Assembly (NCBI GenBank): GCA_017856115.1 | Contig: JAFMFM010000011.1 | Span: forward strand, 1-44,655 | Reading direction: 5' to 3' | DNA from: Actinomycetota bacterium | GTDB taxonomy: Bacteria; Actinomycetota; Acidimicrobiia; Acidimicrobiales; Ilumatobacteraceae | DNA: 44,655 bases | In this document: positions 17,772 through 26,998 of the stretch, piece after piece | How positions within the stretch are numbered: the stretch's first letter is position 1 | Layout: every line of letters starts with the position of its first letter | The notes under the pieces: model-generated | The model's database searches: none | Seen by the model: only the letters and a program-made list of their open reading frames with translations | Told to the model about the DNA's origin: nothing | Translations under genes and position numbers: made by a program

Positions 17772-17885
17772 TTAGCCCTGACGCTGCTTGTGTCGTGGGT
17801 TCTCGCAAATCACCATGATGCGACCATGGCGACGAATGACCTTGCACTTCTCGCACATCTTCTTGACGCTTGGTCGGACCTTCAC
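17772..17885 (-). CDS. rpmJ: 50S ribosomal protein L36 (zinc-binding form)
   Basis: L36 is a tiny zinc-ribbon protein stabilising the large subunit near the peptidyl-transferase region. The 37-residue product reads [19 protein letters not shown] followed by [18 protein letters not shown]. The zinc ligands C11, C14, C27 and H32 are all present, so this is the C-plus form. It starts with GTG at 17883-17885, with a modest AAAGAG upstream. It lies between infA (13-base gap) and rpsM. Confidence 0.97.
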   Translation of the reverse strand: MKVRPSVKKMCEKCKVIRRHGRIMVICENPRHKQRQG

Positions 17886-17898
17886 GATGAACTCTTTC

Positions 17899-18123
17899 TT
17901 ATTTGAACCTGAATGTGATACGACCCCGGGTGAGGTCGTACGGTGATAACTCGACTTGTACTCGATCCCCTGGGTTGATTCGGATGTAATTCACCCGCAT
18001 CTTCCCCGAGATGTGCGCCAAGACGGAACGCCCGTTGGAAAGTTCCACTCGAAACATTGCGTTGGGCAACGATTCGGTGATCGTGCCTTCCAGCACGATG
18101 GCATCTTCCTTGTTTTTTGCCAG
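17899..18123 (-). CDS. infA: Translation initiation factor IF-1, apparently with a CTG start
   Basis: IF1 binds the 30S A site during initiation. The OB-fold core is unmistakable: [61 protein letters not shown]. No ATG is available. Family alignment requires the N-terminus [12 protein letters not shown] (compare AKKEDAIEMEG), placing initiation at the CTG at 18121-18123. A perfect AAGGAG at 18130-18135 lies exactly 6 bases upstream, and this start gives 74 residues, a normal length. The only standard alternative is GTG at 18096, giving a 65-residue protein without the conserved N-terminal strand, though a fair GGAAG precedes it. A promoter motif lies at the 3' end of adk, and the usual map gene between adk and infA is missing. 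Confidence 0.93.
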   Translation of the reverse strand: MAKNKEDAIVLEGTITESLPNAMFRVELSNGRSVLAHISGKMRVNYIRINPGDRVQVELSPYDLTRGRITFRFK

Positions 18124-18158
18124 AACTGACTCCTTCGGGCCCCGCAGGGCGCCAGAGA

Positions 18159-18190
18159 ACGCTATCGGGACGTCCGCCCGTCGCCACCCG
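18159..18190 (-). promoter_or_regulatory. Candidate infA-operon promoter embedded in the adk 3' end
   Basis: On the minus strand CGGGTGG (18184-18190) is followed after 19 bases by TAGCGT (18159-18164), which overlaps the adk TAG stop codon. The same pair occurs before rpoB and rplC. The predicted transcript begins about 28 bases before the infA CTG. A GC-rich GCCC-TGCG-GGGC hairpin lies between the -10 and the Shine-Dalgarno. Assignment rests on the recurrence of the motif. Confidence 0.5.
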
Positions 18191-18773
18191 GGGCCGTAAT
18201 CCCCGTGGCATTGACGATGGCCGACACCATACGGGCAAACACGTCCTCGGGCGACCCCACCCCATCGACCACGGCCAACACTCCCTGTTTTCGGTAGTGA
18301 GCAATGAGTGGTGCGGTCTGCTCCTCATAGAGGGCCAGACGACGCTCGACGGCCTCCGGCGCGTCATCGGCACGCTGCTCGGCTGCACGACGCGCGGTCA
18401 ATCGTTCGATCACGAGTTCGCGTGGCACCTCCAGGTCCACCACCACGTTGATCGGACGAGCCCGGGCGATGTCGTCCAGTGCGATGGCTTGTGGCAACGT
18501 GCGCGGAAATCCATCGAGCAGGTACCCGTGCGTGCGTGCATCGGGCTCGCCCAATCGCCCTTGCACGAGACTGCCCATCAGTTCGTCGTTGACCAGTCCC
18601 CCGTTGTCGATGATTTCCTTCACCGCCTTGCCGACCGGCGTGGCGTTCTTGATCGCACTTCGCAACATGTCGCCGGTAGAGATGTGTGCGATGCCATAGT
18701 GCACCGCCAGTCGTGCGCCCTGCGTTCCCTTCCCCGAACCTTGCCGGCCAAGCAGGACCAGCCGAATCGTCAC
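18162..18773 (-). CDS. adk: Adenylate kinase (short-LID type)
   Basis: Adk equilibrates ATP and AMP with two ADP. The 203-residue product has the P-loop [16 protein letters not shown] (8-23), the AMP-binding [12 protein letters not shown] and [14 protein letters not shown], and [17 protein letters not shown]. The LID is short ([18 protein letters not shown]) with no zinc cysteines, as in actinobacteria. Its start overlaps the secY stop by 4 bases. A Gly/Arg-rich tail of about 10 residues ([11 protein letters not shown]) overlies the infA promoter motif, so the tail may partly reflect that regulatory sequence. Confidence 0.97.
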   Translation of the reverse strand: MTIRLVLLGRQGSGKGTQGARLAVHYGIAHISTGDMLRSAIKNATPVGKAVKEIIDNGGLVNDELMGSLVQGRLGEPDARTHGYLLDGFPRTLPQAIALDDIARARPINVVVDLEVPRELVIERLTARRAAEQRADDAPEAVERRLALYEEQTAPLIAHYRKQGVLAVVDGVGSPEDVFARMVSAIVNATGITAPGGDGRTSR

Positions 18774-20089
18774 TTCAGGAAGCCCTGATAGTCGCGTTGC
18801 ATCAACTGGCTATCGATTTGTCGCATCAGTTCGAGCGCTACACCCACGGCAATCAGCACCGTGGTGCCGGCGAACGGGAAGCTCTGCACGTCACCCACCC
18901 ACAAGATGATGTACGGCAGGATCGCGATGAACGCAACGAACAGCGCTCCGGGCAGCGTGATGCGATTGACGGCTTTGCCGAGATACGACTCGGTTTGCGG
19001 ACCAGGACGGATGCCCGGAATGAAGCCGCCCTGCTTGCGCAGTTGGTCGGCTTGGCGAATCGGATCGAACGCGATGGAGTTGTAGAAGTAGGCGAACGCA
19101 ATGATCATCACGAAGAAGATGCTGATGTACAGCAAGTTCTGACTGTTGATGAGATACCGGTCCACGAATCGCGCGATGGCACCACGCCAACCTTCGGCAC
19201 TGCCCAGCATGTTGGACAGCAACACCGGCAGGAGCAGGACAGAGGACGCAAAGATGATGGGAATCACGCCCGATTGGTTCACCTTGAGCGGGATGTACGT
19301 GCTTTGTCCACCGAATTGCCGGCGGCCCACCACGCGCTTGGCGAACTGCACCGGAATGCGGCGCTGACCCAGTTCCACGCGCACCACTGCGGCGAGAATC
19401 AGCAGCGTGACACCCACCAACACGATGAAGACGACCGTCTTCTTGCTCTGCAACAACGAGTAGTAGCCGTACGGTAGGTCGCTCACGATGGAAACGAAGA
19501 TCATCATCGACATACCATTGCCGATACCGCGCTGACTGATGAGCTCGCCCATCCACATGAGCATGGTGGTTCCCGCCACGAGGGTGGGTATCACGATGAG
19601 TGCCCGCGGCATGAACGGATCGAGGAGCACCACGTCGGGAACCGTGGCCGCCGCACCAAAAAAGGCCGAGCCGTTGCCCTGACCAAAGATGAAGGTGAGG
19701 CCCGCGGCCTGCAACGTGGCGATGGCAACGGCCACGTACCGGGTCCACTGGGTGATCTTGCGCTGACCGGTGGCTCCCTCCTGCTGCCATTGCTCGAGCT
19801 TGGGAATCACCACCGTGAGCACCTGCATGATGATGCTTGCGGTGATGTAGGGCATGATGCCGAGCGCAAAGATGGAGAAACTGCCGAACGCGCCACCCGA
19901 GAAGAGGTTCAAAAACCCGAGCGCACCTTGCGACTGTGAGGCCTCACGCAACTGACTGACCGCCTGGGCATCCACGCCCGGCGCGCGCAGCGAGACGCCA
20001 ACTCGATAGATGGCGAAGATGAACAGCGTGAACAGCACCTTGTTGCGCAAATCCGCAACCGTGAAGAGGCTCTTGATCCTGGCGAACAT
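18770..20089 (-). CDS. secY: Preprotein translocase subunit SecY
   Basis: SecY is the inner-membrane protein-conducting channel. The 439-residue product starts MFARIKSLFTVADLRNKVLFTLFIFAIYRVG (cytoplasmic helix then TM1) and has about ten hydrophobic segments. Typical blocks are FALGIMPYITASIIMQVLTVVIP, GQRKITQWTRYVAVAIATLQAAG, MWMGELISQRGIGNGMSMMIF, YIPLKVNQSGVIPIIFASSVLLLP, and GGFIPGIRPGPQTESYL. It lies at the end of the spc cluster, 29 bases after rplO, and overlaps adk by 4 bases. Confidence 0.98.
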   Translation of the reverse strand: MFARIKSLFTVADLRNKVLFTLFIFAIYRVGVSLRAPGVDAQAVSQLREASQSQGALGFLNLFSGGAFGSFSIFALGIMPYITASIIMQVLTVVIPKLEQWQQEGATGQRKITQWTRYVAVAIATLQAAGLTFIFGQGNGSAFFGAAATVPDVVLLDPFMPRALIVIPTLVAGTTMLMWMGELISQRGIGNGMSMMIFVSIVSDLPYGYYSLLQSKKTVVFIVLVGVTLLILAAVVRVELGQRRIPVQFAKRVVGRRQFGGQSTYIPLKVNQSGVIPIIFASSVLLLPVLLSNMLGSAEGWRGAIARFVDRYLINSQNLLYISIFFVMIIAFAYFYNSIAFDPIRQADQLRKQGGFIPGIRPGPQTESYLGKAVNRITLPGALFVAFIAILPYIILWVGDVQSFPFAGTTVLIAVGVALELMRQIDSQLMQRDYQGFLK

Positions 20090-20118
20090 CGTCGTTGCTG
20101 CCTCCTTGCGAGGGAAAA

Positions 20119-20607
20119 CTAGCGGTTGGTGTACTGGCTGCCGCTGGCCGGTGGACGTACGCCACGGAACGGCTTGGGCAGGATCGTGATGGTGCCACCC
20201 GCTGCGGTGATTGCTTCCTGCGCCGAGCTGGACACGGCGTGCACCGACACGTTGAGCGCCTTGGCAACCTTGCCACGACCGAGCACCTTCACCAGGTTGC
20301 CCTTGCGAATGAGGCCCTTCTCGACCAACAACGTCGCCGAAATGTCGGTGACCCCGAGCGCATCGAGCGTGTCGAGGTTGATTGCTTGGTACTCGACGCG
20401 GAACGGGTTGTTGAAACCCTTCAACTTCGGCACACGTTGCTTGAGTGGCATCTGGCCACCTTCGAAGCCTCGTGCCACCGTGTTGCGGGCATACTGTCCC
20501 TTCGTACCGCGACCAGCGGTCTTGCCGCCCTTACCGCCGATACCGCGACCGACACGCTTGGGAGCCTTGCGGGCGCCGTGCTTTGGTCCGACCTGGTCTA
20601 CGCGCAT
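20119..20607 (-). CDS. rplO: 50S ribosomal protein L15
   Basis: L15 is a late-assembly large-subunit protein with a long basic extension. The 162-residue product has the Gly/Lys/Arg-rich RVGRGIGGKGGKTAGRGTKGQ, GFEGGQMPLKQRVPKLKGF, and VLGRGKVAKALNVSVHAVSSSAQEAITAAGGTI in the globular part. It lies 2 bases after rpmD and before secY, the standard position. Confidence 0.97.
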   Translation of the reverse strand: MRVDQVGPKHGARKAPKRVGRGIGGKGGKTAGRGTKGQYARNTVARGFEGGQMPLKQRVPKLKGFNNPFRVEYQAINLDTLDALGVTDISATLLVEKGLIRKGNLVKVLGRGKVAKALNVSVHAVSSSAQEAITAAGGTITILPKPFRGVRPPASGSQYTNR

Positions 20608-20609
20608 GG

Positions 20610-20810
20610 TCAGCTGCCTTTCTTGTCGTTGATGACGATGTCGATGAGGTGTGGAACGCGGGCGATCATTCCGCGGATCTCCGGGCGATCGGGCAACACG
20701 TTGGTGTCACCAATCTTGCGCAGACCCAAGGCGCGCATCGTGGCGCGGGTCTTTGGCATGCTGCCGATTTGTGAACGCTTCTGGCGAACGGTGATGGTGT
20801 TTTGTGCCAT
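20610..20810 (-). CDS. rpmD: 50S ribosomal protein L30
   Basis: L30 is a small peripheral large-subunit protein. The 66-residue product has ITVRQKRSQIGSMPKTRATMRALGLRKIG followed by VRPEIRGMI-like PDRPEIRGMIARVPHLIDI, the full L30 motif. It lies between rpsE (8-base gap) and rplO in the spc cluster. L30 is dispensable and missing in many bacteria, so its retention is informative for lineage comparison. Confidence 0.96.
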   Translation of the reverse strand: MAQNTITVRQKRSQIGSMPKTRATMRALGLRKIGDTNVLPDRPEIRGMIARVPHLIDIVINDKKGS

Positions 20811-20818
20811 GGTTTCCC

Positions 20819-21448
20819 CTATCGAGCCTGTGCCCGGGACTTCTTGGTGTCGTTGTATGCACGAAGCAGACCGCGCGGAACGAAATCGTCCTCGGCCAGT
20901 CCTCGGCGCTTTGCCACATCGTCGGGTCGCAACAGCGACTGCAAACCGTTGATGGTGGCGCGAGCAACGTTGATGGCGTTCGACGAACCCATCGACTTTG
21001 CGAGCACGTCCTTGATACCGGCTTCCTCCAGGATGATGCGGGCTGCCCCACCGGCGATGACACCGGTACCGGGGGCGGCGGGCTTCAGCATCACCCGAGC
21101 CGCACCGTTCACGCCCTCGATGGCGTGCGTGATGGTTGGTCCGGCGAGCGCCACATGAAACACGTTGCGCTTGGCGTCCTCGGTGCCCTTCTGGATCGCC
21201 AAGGGAACTTCGCGGGCCTTTCCGTAACCCAGACCGACACGGCCGGCCTTGTCACCGATGACCACGATGGCGGCGAACTGGAATCGACGACCACCCTTCA
21301 CCACTTTGGCGACACGATTGACGTGCACCACGCGCGACTCACCGAACTCGCCCGGCTTCGCCTCGGGACGTGGCTCGCGGCGCTCGCGCGGACGGCGCTC
21401 GCGACGATTGCGGTTGTCGGTCGTCTCTGGTTGCTGTACGTCAGTCAT
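20819..21448 (-). CDS. rpsE: 30S ribosomal protein S5
   Basis: S5 shapes the mRNA entry channel and decoding fidelity. The 209-residue product has a charged Arg/Glu/Pro-rich N-terminal extension (about 40 residues), then [44 protein letters not shown] and [38 protein letters not shown]. The extension is common in actinobacteria. Its ATG shares one base with the rplR stop. The VKGGRR loop linked to spectinomycin sensitivity looks unmodified. Confidence 0.98.
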   Translation of the reverse strand: MTDVQQPETTDNRNRRERRPRERREPRPEAKPGEFGESRVVHVNRVAKVVKGGRRFQFAAIVVIGDKAGRVGLGYGKAREVPLAIQKGTEDAKRNVFHVALAGPTITHAIEGVNGAARVMLKPAAPGTGVIAGGAARIILEEAGIKDVLAKSMGSSNAINVARATINGLQSLLRPDDVAKRRGLAEDDFVPRGLLRAYNDTKKSRAQAR

Positions 21449-21816
21449 TAGAACTCCAATCCTGCGGCGCGAGCCGCTTCGGCGATTGCCGCAACGCGGC
21501 CGTGATAGAGAAAGCCACCGCGGTCGAAGACCACCGTGGTGATTCCTGCCTGCTTGGCGCGCTCGGCGAGGAGCGTGCCCACTGCGGTTGCAGCAGCAAC
21601 GTTGCTTCCGGGTTGCTTCTTGCGGAAGTCGGCCTCGAGCGACGAGGCGGAGACGATGGTTCGGCCGCTGTCGTCGTCGATCACTTGTGCACTGAGGTGC
21701 TTGTTGCTGCGATAGATCGCAAGGCGTGGTCGTGCGGCGGTGCCGTGCACCTTCTTGCGCACGCGACGATGGCGACGCACGCGGAGTTCTTGGCGTTTCT
21801 TGGCGATGGCGGTCAT
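21448..21816 (-). CDS. rplR: 50S ribosomal protein L18
   Basis: L18 binds 5S rRNA in the central protuberance. The 122-residue product starts [40 protein letters not shown], with [60 protein letters not shown]. The frame stays open upstream across rplF, but that portion is a shadow; the ATG at 21816 gives normal length. It lies 8 bases after rplF and overlaps rpsE by one base. Confidence 0.97.
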   Translation of the reverse strand: MTAIAKKRQELRVRRHRRVRKKVHGTAARPRLAIYRSNKHLSAQVIDDDSGRTIVSASSLEADFRKKQPGSNVAAATAVGTLLAERAKQAGITTVVFDRGGFLYHGRVAAIAEAARAAGLEF

Positions 21817-21824
21817 GGTTGCTC

Positions 21825-22367
21825 CTACTTCTTGCCCGTCTTGCCGGCTTTGCGTACCACGCGCTCGTTCACGTAGCGAACACCCTTGCCCTTGTACGGC
21901 TCCGGCGAACGAAACGAGCGGATTTCGGCGGCAACCTGGCCGACGAGTTCCTTGTCGACGCCCTTCACGATGATTCGTGTCGGTGCCGGCACCTCGAACG
22001 TGACTCCCTTGGGTGCCGCGTACGGCACGGGGTGCGAGAAGCCGAGGGCCAGCTCCAATTTGTCCTGACCCTTGGCGACGGCGCGATAACCCACGCCGAT
22101 GATCTCGAGTTCCTTGGCGAAACCTTCGGTAACGCCGCTCACCATGTTGTTGACCATGGCGCGAATCATGCCGTGACTGGCGCGAACGTCGCGGGTTTCC
22201 TCCGCACGCTCCACCACCACGGTGGACTCCACCTTCTTCACCGAGATTCCAGCCGGCAACTGCCGCGAGAGGCTTCCCTTGCTCCCCTTCACGGTGATGC
22301 TGGTACCGGCAATCGTGACTTCCACTCCTTGTGGAATGGTGACTGCTGCTTTTCCGACGCGTGACAT
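21825..22367 (-). CDS. rplF: 50S ribosomal protein L6
   Basis: L6 lies at the base of the L7/L12 stalk near the factor-binding site. The 180-residue product has [77 protein letters not shown], and the C-terminal block [31 protein letters not shown]. It follows rpsH by 13 bases. Confidence 0.98.
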   Translation of the reverse strand: MSRVGKAAVTIPQGVEVTIAGTSITVKGSKGSLSRQLPAGISVKKVESTVVVERAEETRDVRASHGMIRAMVNNMVSGVTEGFAKELEIIGVGYRAVAKGQDKLELALGFSHPVPYAAPKGVTFEVPAPTRIIVKGVDKELVGQVAAEIRSFRSPEPYKGKGVRYVNERVVRKAGKTGKK

Positions 22368-22380
22368 GTTGGCTCCTCAA

Positions 22381-22782
22381 TTACCAGACGTAACACATGA
22401 CTTCGCCGCCCACGTTGCGCTTGCGCGCTTCGCGGTCGGTCATGAGCCCGTGGCTTGTGGATAGAACTGCAACGCCGAGACCATTGAGCACGCGGGGTAC
22501 TTCGGTGGCCCGTCGATAGATACGCAGACCCGGAGTGGATACGCGCTTGATGCCGAGAATCGTGCGGCGGCGATCGTCGGAGTACTTCATCTGGATCTTC
22601 AGCACCTTGTGTGCCGGAGTGTCGCCCTCCACCACCGCAAAGTCGGCGATGTAGCCCTCCTTCTTCAGAATGTCGGCAAGGGCCAACTTCTGCTTCGACG
22701 ATGGCATGAGTACCTCGTCGCGGAGCGCCACATTCGCATTGCGAATGCGGGTGAGCATGTCGGAGATTGGATCAGTGATCAT
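22381..22782 (-). CDS. rpsH: 30S ribosomal protein S8
   Basis: S8 binds 16S rRNA helix 21 and, in E. coli, represses the spc operon. The 133-residue product has [45 protein letters not shown] and the C-terminal [39 protein letters not shown], a standard ending. It lies 5 bases after rpsN. No S8 target site was searched for successfully by eye near rplE. Confidence 0.98.
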   Translation of the reverse strand: MITDPISDMLTRIRNANVALRDEVLMPSSKQKLALADILKKEGYIADFAVVEGDTPAHKVLKIQMKYSDDRRRTILGIKRVSTPGLRIYRRATEVPRVLNGLGVAVLSTSHGLMTDREARKRNVGGEVMCYVW

Positions 22783-22787
22783 GGTGC

Positions 22788-22973
22788 CTACCAGCTCGAC
22801 TTTCGCAGACCGGGAACTTCGCCCGCATGCGCGAGTTCGCGCAGGCAGATGCGGCAGAGTCCAAACTTGCGGTACACCGCGCGTGCGCGACCACAGCGCT
22901 GACAGCGCGTGTAGCCACGAACCTTGAACTTGGGGGTTCCCGCTGCTTTGTTACGGAGTGACTTTTTTGCCAT
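22788..22973 (-). CDS. rpsN: 30S ribosomal protein S14 type Z (zinc-binding)
   Basis: This is the short zinc form of S14, an assembly protein of the 30S head. The 61-residue product has [20 protein letters not shown], then two CxxC pairs in [39 protein letters not shown]. The four cysteines (23, 26, 39, 42 approximately) form the zinc site. It sits between rplE and rpsH, the normal location for the primary zinc-dependent copy; any zinc-free paralogue would be elsewhere. Confidence 0.98.
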   Translation of the reverse strand: MAKKSLRNKAAGTPKFKVRGYTRCQRCGRARAVYRKFGLCRICLRELAHAGEVPGLRKSSW

Positions 22974-22994
22974 TGGTCTTGAATCTTCCTTTTC

Positions 22995-23624
22995 CTACGA
23001 ATTTCCCTGAACGACGGACTTCTTCTTGGTTTGCTTCTTCGAACGTTTGGTGGACGCCGGCATTTCGCCCTTGCGGAACGGGAAGCCGAACGCGTCCAGC
23101 AGCGCCTTGCCGGTCAAGTCGTCCTTGGCCGAGGTAACGATCGTGATGTCCATGCCACGCGGCACATCCACGCGGTCGTAGTTGATTTCCATGAACACGA
23201 GTTGTTCGGTGAGTCCGAAGGTGTAGTTGCCGTTTCCGTCCCACGAACGGCCCGGCAAACCACGAAAGTCGCGAATACGCGGAATCGCCACCGACATCAG
23301 TCGGTCGAAGAACTCCCACATGCGGTCGCCGCGCAGGGTGACCTTGGCGCCAATGGCCTGGTTCTCGCGCAACTTGAACGACGCAATCGCAATGCGCGAC
23401 TTCGTGACGATGGGCTTCTGACCGGTGATCGCCGTGAGGTCGGCCACTGCCCCATCGAGCAACGATGCCTGCTGGGTCGCCTTGCCAACACCCATGTTGA
23501 TGACGATCTTCTCCAGATTCGGCACCTGCATGGGATTGGTGACGCCGAGTTGCGTCATCAGGTTGGCGCGCACCACGTCGCGGTAGTGCTGCTTCAGACG
23601 GGGAATGTACGTGGTGGTTGCCAT
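22995..23624 (-). CDS. rplE: 50S ribosomal protein L5
   Basis: L5 binds 5S rRNA and contacts P-site tRNA. The 209-residue product has [123 protein letters not shown], and a Lys-rich 25-residue tail that is longer than in E. coli. It overlaps rplX by one base. Confidence 0.98.
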   Translation of the reverse strand: MATTTYIPRLKQHYRDVVRANLMTQLGVTNPMQVPNLEKIVINMGVGKATQQASLLDGAVADLTAITGQKPIVTKSRIAIASFKLRENQAIGAKVTLRGDRMWEFFDRLMSVAIPRIRDFRGLPGRSWDGNGNYTFGLTEQLVFMEINYDRVDVPRGMDITIVTSAKDDLTGKALLDAFGFPFRKGEMPASTKRSKKQTKKKSVVQGNS

Positions 23625-23926
23625 CAGATTTCGTCTCCTGTGCGACGCGCGATGCGCACCTTGTTGCCCTTGGCGTCGACCTTGAAGCCAACGCGCGTGA
23701 CCTTGCCCTTGTGCACCAACATCACGTTGGACGCAGCAATGGGCATTTCGATTTCCTTGATCTCGCTCTGCTGCTTTTCGTTGCGGCGAATGGTGTGACG
23801 CTTGGCGATGTTGACGCCCTCCACGATCACCTTGTTCGCCGCAGGAAGCACCTGCTTGATCTGGCCTTCCTTGCCGGCGTTCTTGCCGTGAATCACCCGC
23901 ACGGTGTCACCTTTGCGTAGTTTCAT
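23624..23926 (-). CDS. rplX: 50S ribosomal protein L24
   Basis: L24 initiates 50S assembly and lies at the peptide exit. The 100-residue product has the KOW motif [45 protein letters not shown] and the C-terminal [32 protein letters not shown]. It follows rplN by 2 bases and overlaps rplE by one base. Confidence 0.98.
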   Translation of the reverse strand: MKLRKGDTVRVIHGKNAGKEGQIKQVLPAANKVIVEGVNIAKRHTIRRNEKQQSEIKEIEMPIAASNVMLVHKGKVTRVGFKVDAKGNKVRIARRTGDEI

Positions 23927-23928
23927 GG

Positions 23929-24297
23929 TTAGAGCACCTCCGGGGCCAGCGACACGATTCGCATGAACTTCTTGTCGCGCAATTCGCGACCGACGGGTCC
24001 GAAGATGCGGGTTCCACGCGGCGTGAGATCTTCCTTGATGAGCACGGCTGCGTTCTCGTCGAAACGGATGTAGCTGCCGTCGGGACGACGCTTCTCCTTC
24101 GCGGTACGCACGACTACGCAGCGAACCACCTCGCCCTGCTTCACGCCCGCACCCGGAATGGCGTCCTTCACGGTGCCGATGAAGACATCGCCGATCGAGG
24201 CGTAACGGCGACGCGTGCCACCGAGCACCTTGATGACGAGCACTTCACGTGCGCCACTGTTGTCGGCGACTTTGAGACGGCTTTCCTGCTGAATCAC
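23929..24297 (-). CDS. rplN: 50S ribosomal protein L14
   Basis: L14 forms an intersubunit bridge. The 122-residue product starts at GTG 24297 ([27 protein letters not shown]), which overlaps the rpsQ TGA by 4 bases and matches the universal MIQ start. Family blocks are [34 protein letters not shown] and [44 protein letters not shown]. An in-frame extension upstream is a shadow of rpsQ. Confidence 0.97.
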   Translation of the reverse strand: MIQQESRLKVADNSGAREVLVIKVLGGTRRRYASIGDVFIGTVKDAIPGAGVKQGEVVRCVVVRTAKEKRRPDGSYIRFDENAAVLIKEDLTPRGTRIFGPVGRELRDKKFMRIVSLAPEVL

Positions 24298-24560
24298 TTT
24301 GCACGCTCCAGAACTTCCACCACGCGCCAACGCTTGGTCTTGCTCAACGGACGGGTTTCCACCACGCGAACCTTGTCACCGGTCTTGGCGTCGTTGGCTT
24401 CGTCGTGGGCATAGAGCTTCTTGGTACGAGTGATGAACTTGTCGTACTTGGGGTGACGAACGCGCTCGACGATCGCAATGACGACCGTCTTGTTCATCTT
24501 GTTGGATACCACGAGGCCTTCACGGACCTTGCGGTTGCTGCGAACGGCGGTTTCAGCCAT
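24294..24560 (-). CDS. rpsQ: 30S ribosomal protein S17
   Basis: S17 binds the 5' domain of 16S rRNA. The 88-residue product has [54 protein letters not shown] and [28 protein letters not shown], the full OB-fold signature. The ATG at 24560 shares one base with the rpmC stop. The S17-L14 stop/start pair overlaps by 4 bases. Confidence 0.98.
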   Translation of the reverse strand: MAETAVRSNRKVREGLVVSNKMNKTVVIAIVERVRHPKYDKFITRTKKLYAHDEANDAKTGDKVRVVETRPLSKTKRWRVVEVLERAK

Positions 24561-24805
24561 TATCGGCTCACTTTCGTGTTGTTTGCGGCTTCGGCTGCTT
24601 CGATTTCCCTGCGGCGAATCACGAGGTTGATGCGCGCAATCTGGCGACGAATCTTGCCGATGCGTGCCGTGTCGGTGAGTTGTCCGGTGGCCAACTTGAA
24701 GCGCGAGTCGAGCGCGTCCTGCTTGGCGTTCTCCAACTCCTCCACCAGCGAGGCGAGGTCCAACTCGTTGAGTTCGGCTTGGGTCTTTCCGTACTTCTCG
24801 GCCAT
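24560..24805 (-). CDS. rpmC: 50S ribosomal protein L29
   Basis: L29 sits at the peptide exit and helps dock SRP and trigger factor. The 81-residue product is a two-helix protein: [66 protein letters not shown]. The ATG at 24805 lies 2 bases after the rplP stop. An Ala/Glu-rich C-terminal tail (about 14 residues) follows the core. Confidence 0.97.
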   Translation of the reverse strand: MAEKYGKTQAELNELDLASLVEELENAKQDALDSRFKLATGQLTDTARIGKIRRQIARINLVIRRREIEAAEAANNTKVSR

Positions 24806-24807
24806 TG

Positions 24808-25224
24808 CTAGATGCCCTCCTCGCGATGGATGATGCGACACTTGATCGGCAACTTCTGCACCGCACGGCTCAACGCCTGGGTTGCAACATCCGACGTCGG
24901 ATACGACAACTCAAACAGAATTCGACCCGGCTTCACCACGGCCACCCACAACTCGGGGTTGCCCTTACCCGAACCCATGCGGGTTTCTGCGGGCTTCTTG
25001 GTCACCGACTTGTCCGGGAACACGTTGATCCACACCTTGCCGCCGCGCTTGATGTGTCGGGTCATGGCGATACGAGCGGCTTCGATCTGTCGGGACGTAA
25101 TCCAACCCGACTCGAGCGCCTGAATGCCGTACTCACCGAAGGCGAGTTCATGGGCACCCTTGGCGTTGCCCTTCATGCGGCCGCGGTGGTGCTTGCGGTG
25201 TTTGACTTTCTTCGGCTGCAACAT
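24808..25224 (-). CDS. rplP: 50S ribosomal protein L16
   Basis: L16 organises the A-site tRNA region of the large subunit. The 138-residue product has [106 protein letters not shown], a textbook L16 sequence. It lies 3 bases after rpsC and before rpmC. Confidence 0.98.
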   Translation of the reverse strand: MLQPKKVKHRKHHRGRMKGNAKGAHELAFGEYGIQALESGWITSRQIEAARIAMTRHIKRGGKVWINVFPDKSVTKKPAETRMGSGKGNPELWVAVVKPGRILFELSYPTSDVATQALSRAVQKLPIKCRIIHREEGI

Positions 25225-25227
25225 GAG

Positions 25228-26100
25228 TTAGTCCTTCTTGAAGTGCGGGGTCTCGGACGAATCATGGATGCGACGCTCGATCTCTTCTTCCTCGGCGAGC
25301 AGTCGCTCGAGTTCGGGGTCGGCCTCTTTCACCAACGGGCTCACCTCGTCGTCTCCGACGCGTGGTCCGGCCGATGTGATCACGCTGGCCACGCGAGGTG
25401 CCGCGGCGAGGGTGTCGCCGGCAGCCATCTGTGCTTCACGCAGTGCACGATCGGCGTTGTCGGTGGAATACGGGAGGATCTCGCCCTTGTACAGCCACAC
25501 CTTGATTCCGACGCGACCGGCGGAGGTGATCGCCTCACGGAAGCCGTAGTCGATGTTGGCGCGCAACGTGTGCAGTGGAACGCGGCCCTCGCGGTACCAC
25601 TCGCGACGGGTCATTTCTGCACCGCCGAGACGACCAGAGCACTGGATTCGAATTCCCTGGGCGCCCGCCTTCTGTGCGTTCTGCACGGCGCGCTTCATCG
25701 CGCGGCGGAAGGCCACGCGATTGGCGAGCTGGTCCGCTACTCCCTGTGCAACGAGTGCCGCGTCGAGTTCGGATTCCTTGATTTCGTTGATGTTCAACTG
25801 AATCTTGTTGTTGCCGGTGAGGCGCGACAAGTGCTCGCGCAACTCGTTGGCCTTGGCGCCGGCCTTGCCGATCACCACGCCGGGGCGGGCGGTGTGGATG
25901 TCGACGCGCAACTTGTCGAGCGTGCGCTCGACATCGATGCGGCTGACGGCGGCATCGGCGAGACGGTCCATGAGATAGCCACGGATCTTCCAGTCCTCGG
26001 TGAGGTACTGGCGATACTGCTTCTTGCCCGCGAACCACTTGCTCTTCCAATCGGTGGTGACACCGAGGCGGAAGCCGTACGGATTGATCTTCTGACCCAT
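25228..26100 (-). CDS. rpsC: 30S ribosomal protein S3 with C-terminal extension
   Basis: S3 lines the mRNA entry pore. The 290-residue product has [29 protein letters not shown], a KH domain with [20 protein letters not shown] (72-91), and the S3 C-terminal domain with [54 protein letters not shown]. Residues after about 215 form an acidic, low-complexity extension ending in HFKKD. It overlaps rplV by one base. Confidence 0.98.
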   Translation of the reverse strand: MGQKINPYGFRLGVTTDWKSKWFAGKKQYRQYLTEDWKIRGYLMDRLADAAVSRIDVERTLDKLRVDIHTARPGVVIGKAGAKANELREHLSRLTGNNKIQLNINEIKESELDAALVAQGVADQLANRVAFRRAMKRAVQNAQKAGAQGIRIQCSGRLGGAEMTRREWYREGRVPLHTLRANIDYGFREAITSAGRVGIKVWLYKGEILPYSTDNADRALREAQMAAGDTLAAAPRVASVITSAGPRVGDDEVSPLVKEADPELERLLAEEEEIERRIHDSSETPHFKKD

Positions 26101-26684
26101 TACTTCGACTCCTCGGTGCTCGATGCTTCGGTGCTTTCGGTTGTTGCCGCGCCCGCCGAGTCCTCGGCTGATGCGTTCTTGGCGTCGCTGGCCTGCTCGG
26201 CGGCGGCACGTGCCTTGCTTGCTGCAACGCGCTGACGACGCTGGGCCTTTTCGCTACGACCACCCGATGCATCGCTGGCCTCGCGAATCTTCAGTTCCTC
26301 GGGCGAGAACGCATCCACCACGATGGTGACGTGGGCACCACGACGCAAGCGCGTGTTCGCGCGACCACGGGCTCGTGGGCGGAAGCGCTTGATGGTCGGT
26401 GATTCGTCGGCGAAGCAGGCCTTCACGTACAGGGTCTCTTCGTCGAGCGAGAGATTGTTGGTGGCGTTGGCGACCGCCGACTTGAGCAGCTTCTGCACGA
26501 TGCGGGCTGCCTCCACGCTGTGCAGGCTCAGTACCTCGCTGGCCGAGGTCACGTCCAACCCGCGCACTTGATTGAGCACGGGACGGAACTTGGAGGCCGA
26601 CATGCGTACCCAGCGAAGTTGCGCCTTGGCGCCGCTTGGCGATCCGGCTACGCGGTTTGCTTCGTTCAGCTTCGGACCGGTCAC
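26100..26684 (-). CDS. rplV: 50S ribosomal protein L22 with Ala/Ser/Glu-rich tail
   Basis: L22 lines the peptide exit tunnel. The core of about 130 residues has [58 protein letters not shown] and the tunnel hairpin [22 protein letters not shown]. The remaining 60 residues are Ala/Ser/Glu/Arg-rich and low complexity, giving 194 residues against roughly 110-130 usual. Such tails occur in other actinobacteria. Its start overlaps the rpsS stop by 4 bases. Confidence 0.97.
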   Translation of the reverse strand: MTGPKLNEANRVAGSPSGAKAQLRWVRMSASKFRPVLNQVRGLDVTSASEVLSLHSVEAARIVQKLLKSAVANATNNLSLDEETLYVKACFADESPTIKRFRPRARGRANTRLRRGAHVTIVVDAFSPEELKIREASDASGGRSEKAQRRQRVAASKARAAAEQASDAKNASAEDSAGAATTESTEASSTEESK

Positions 26685-26995
26685 GACGATGCTCCTGGCG
26701 ACGGTGCTGCCGAGGTTTCAGTACCCGCCATCTTTTCCTGGCTGGCGTGCGACTTGAAGGTGCGGGTGTTCGCAAACTCACCCAACTTGTGCCCCACCAT
26801 CGACTCGCTGATGTACACCGGCACGTGCTTGCGCCCGTCGTGAACGGCAAAGGTGTGTCCGACCATGTCGGGGATGATGGTGCTGCGACGTGACCACGTC
26901 TTGATCGGCTTACGGTCGCCGCTCTCGTTCATTGCGTCGAGCTTCTTCAAGAGATGCTCGTCAACGAAGGGGCCCTTTTTCAGACTGCGTGCCAT
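26681..26995 (-). CDS. rpsS: 30S ribosomal protein S19
   Basis: S19 lies in the 30S head near S13. The 104-residue product has [83 protein letters not shown], diagnostic throughout, then a short Ala/Ser/Pro tail. It sits 3 bases after rplB. Confidence 0.98.
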   Translation of the reverse strand: MARSLKKGPFVDEHLLKKLDAMNESGDRKPIKTWSRRSTIIPDMVGHTFAVHDGRKHVPVYISESMVGHKLGEFANTRTFKSHASQEKMAGTETSAAPSPGASS

Positions 26996-26998
26996 GAA

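Noticed and set aside
17882-18388. A 168-codon minus-strand frame over infA and the adk 3' end
   Set aside because: It is an alternative frame of adk and infA; it cannot be real alongside the conserved IF1 frame.
24805-26235. A 476-codon plus-strand frame
   Set aside because: It is antisense to rplP, rpsC and part of rplV. Composition is that of a shadow frame and there is no start context.
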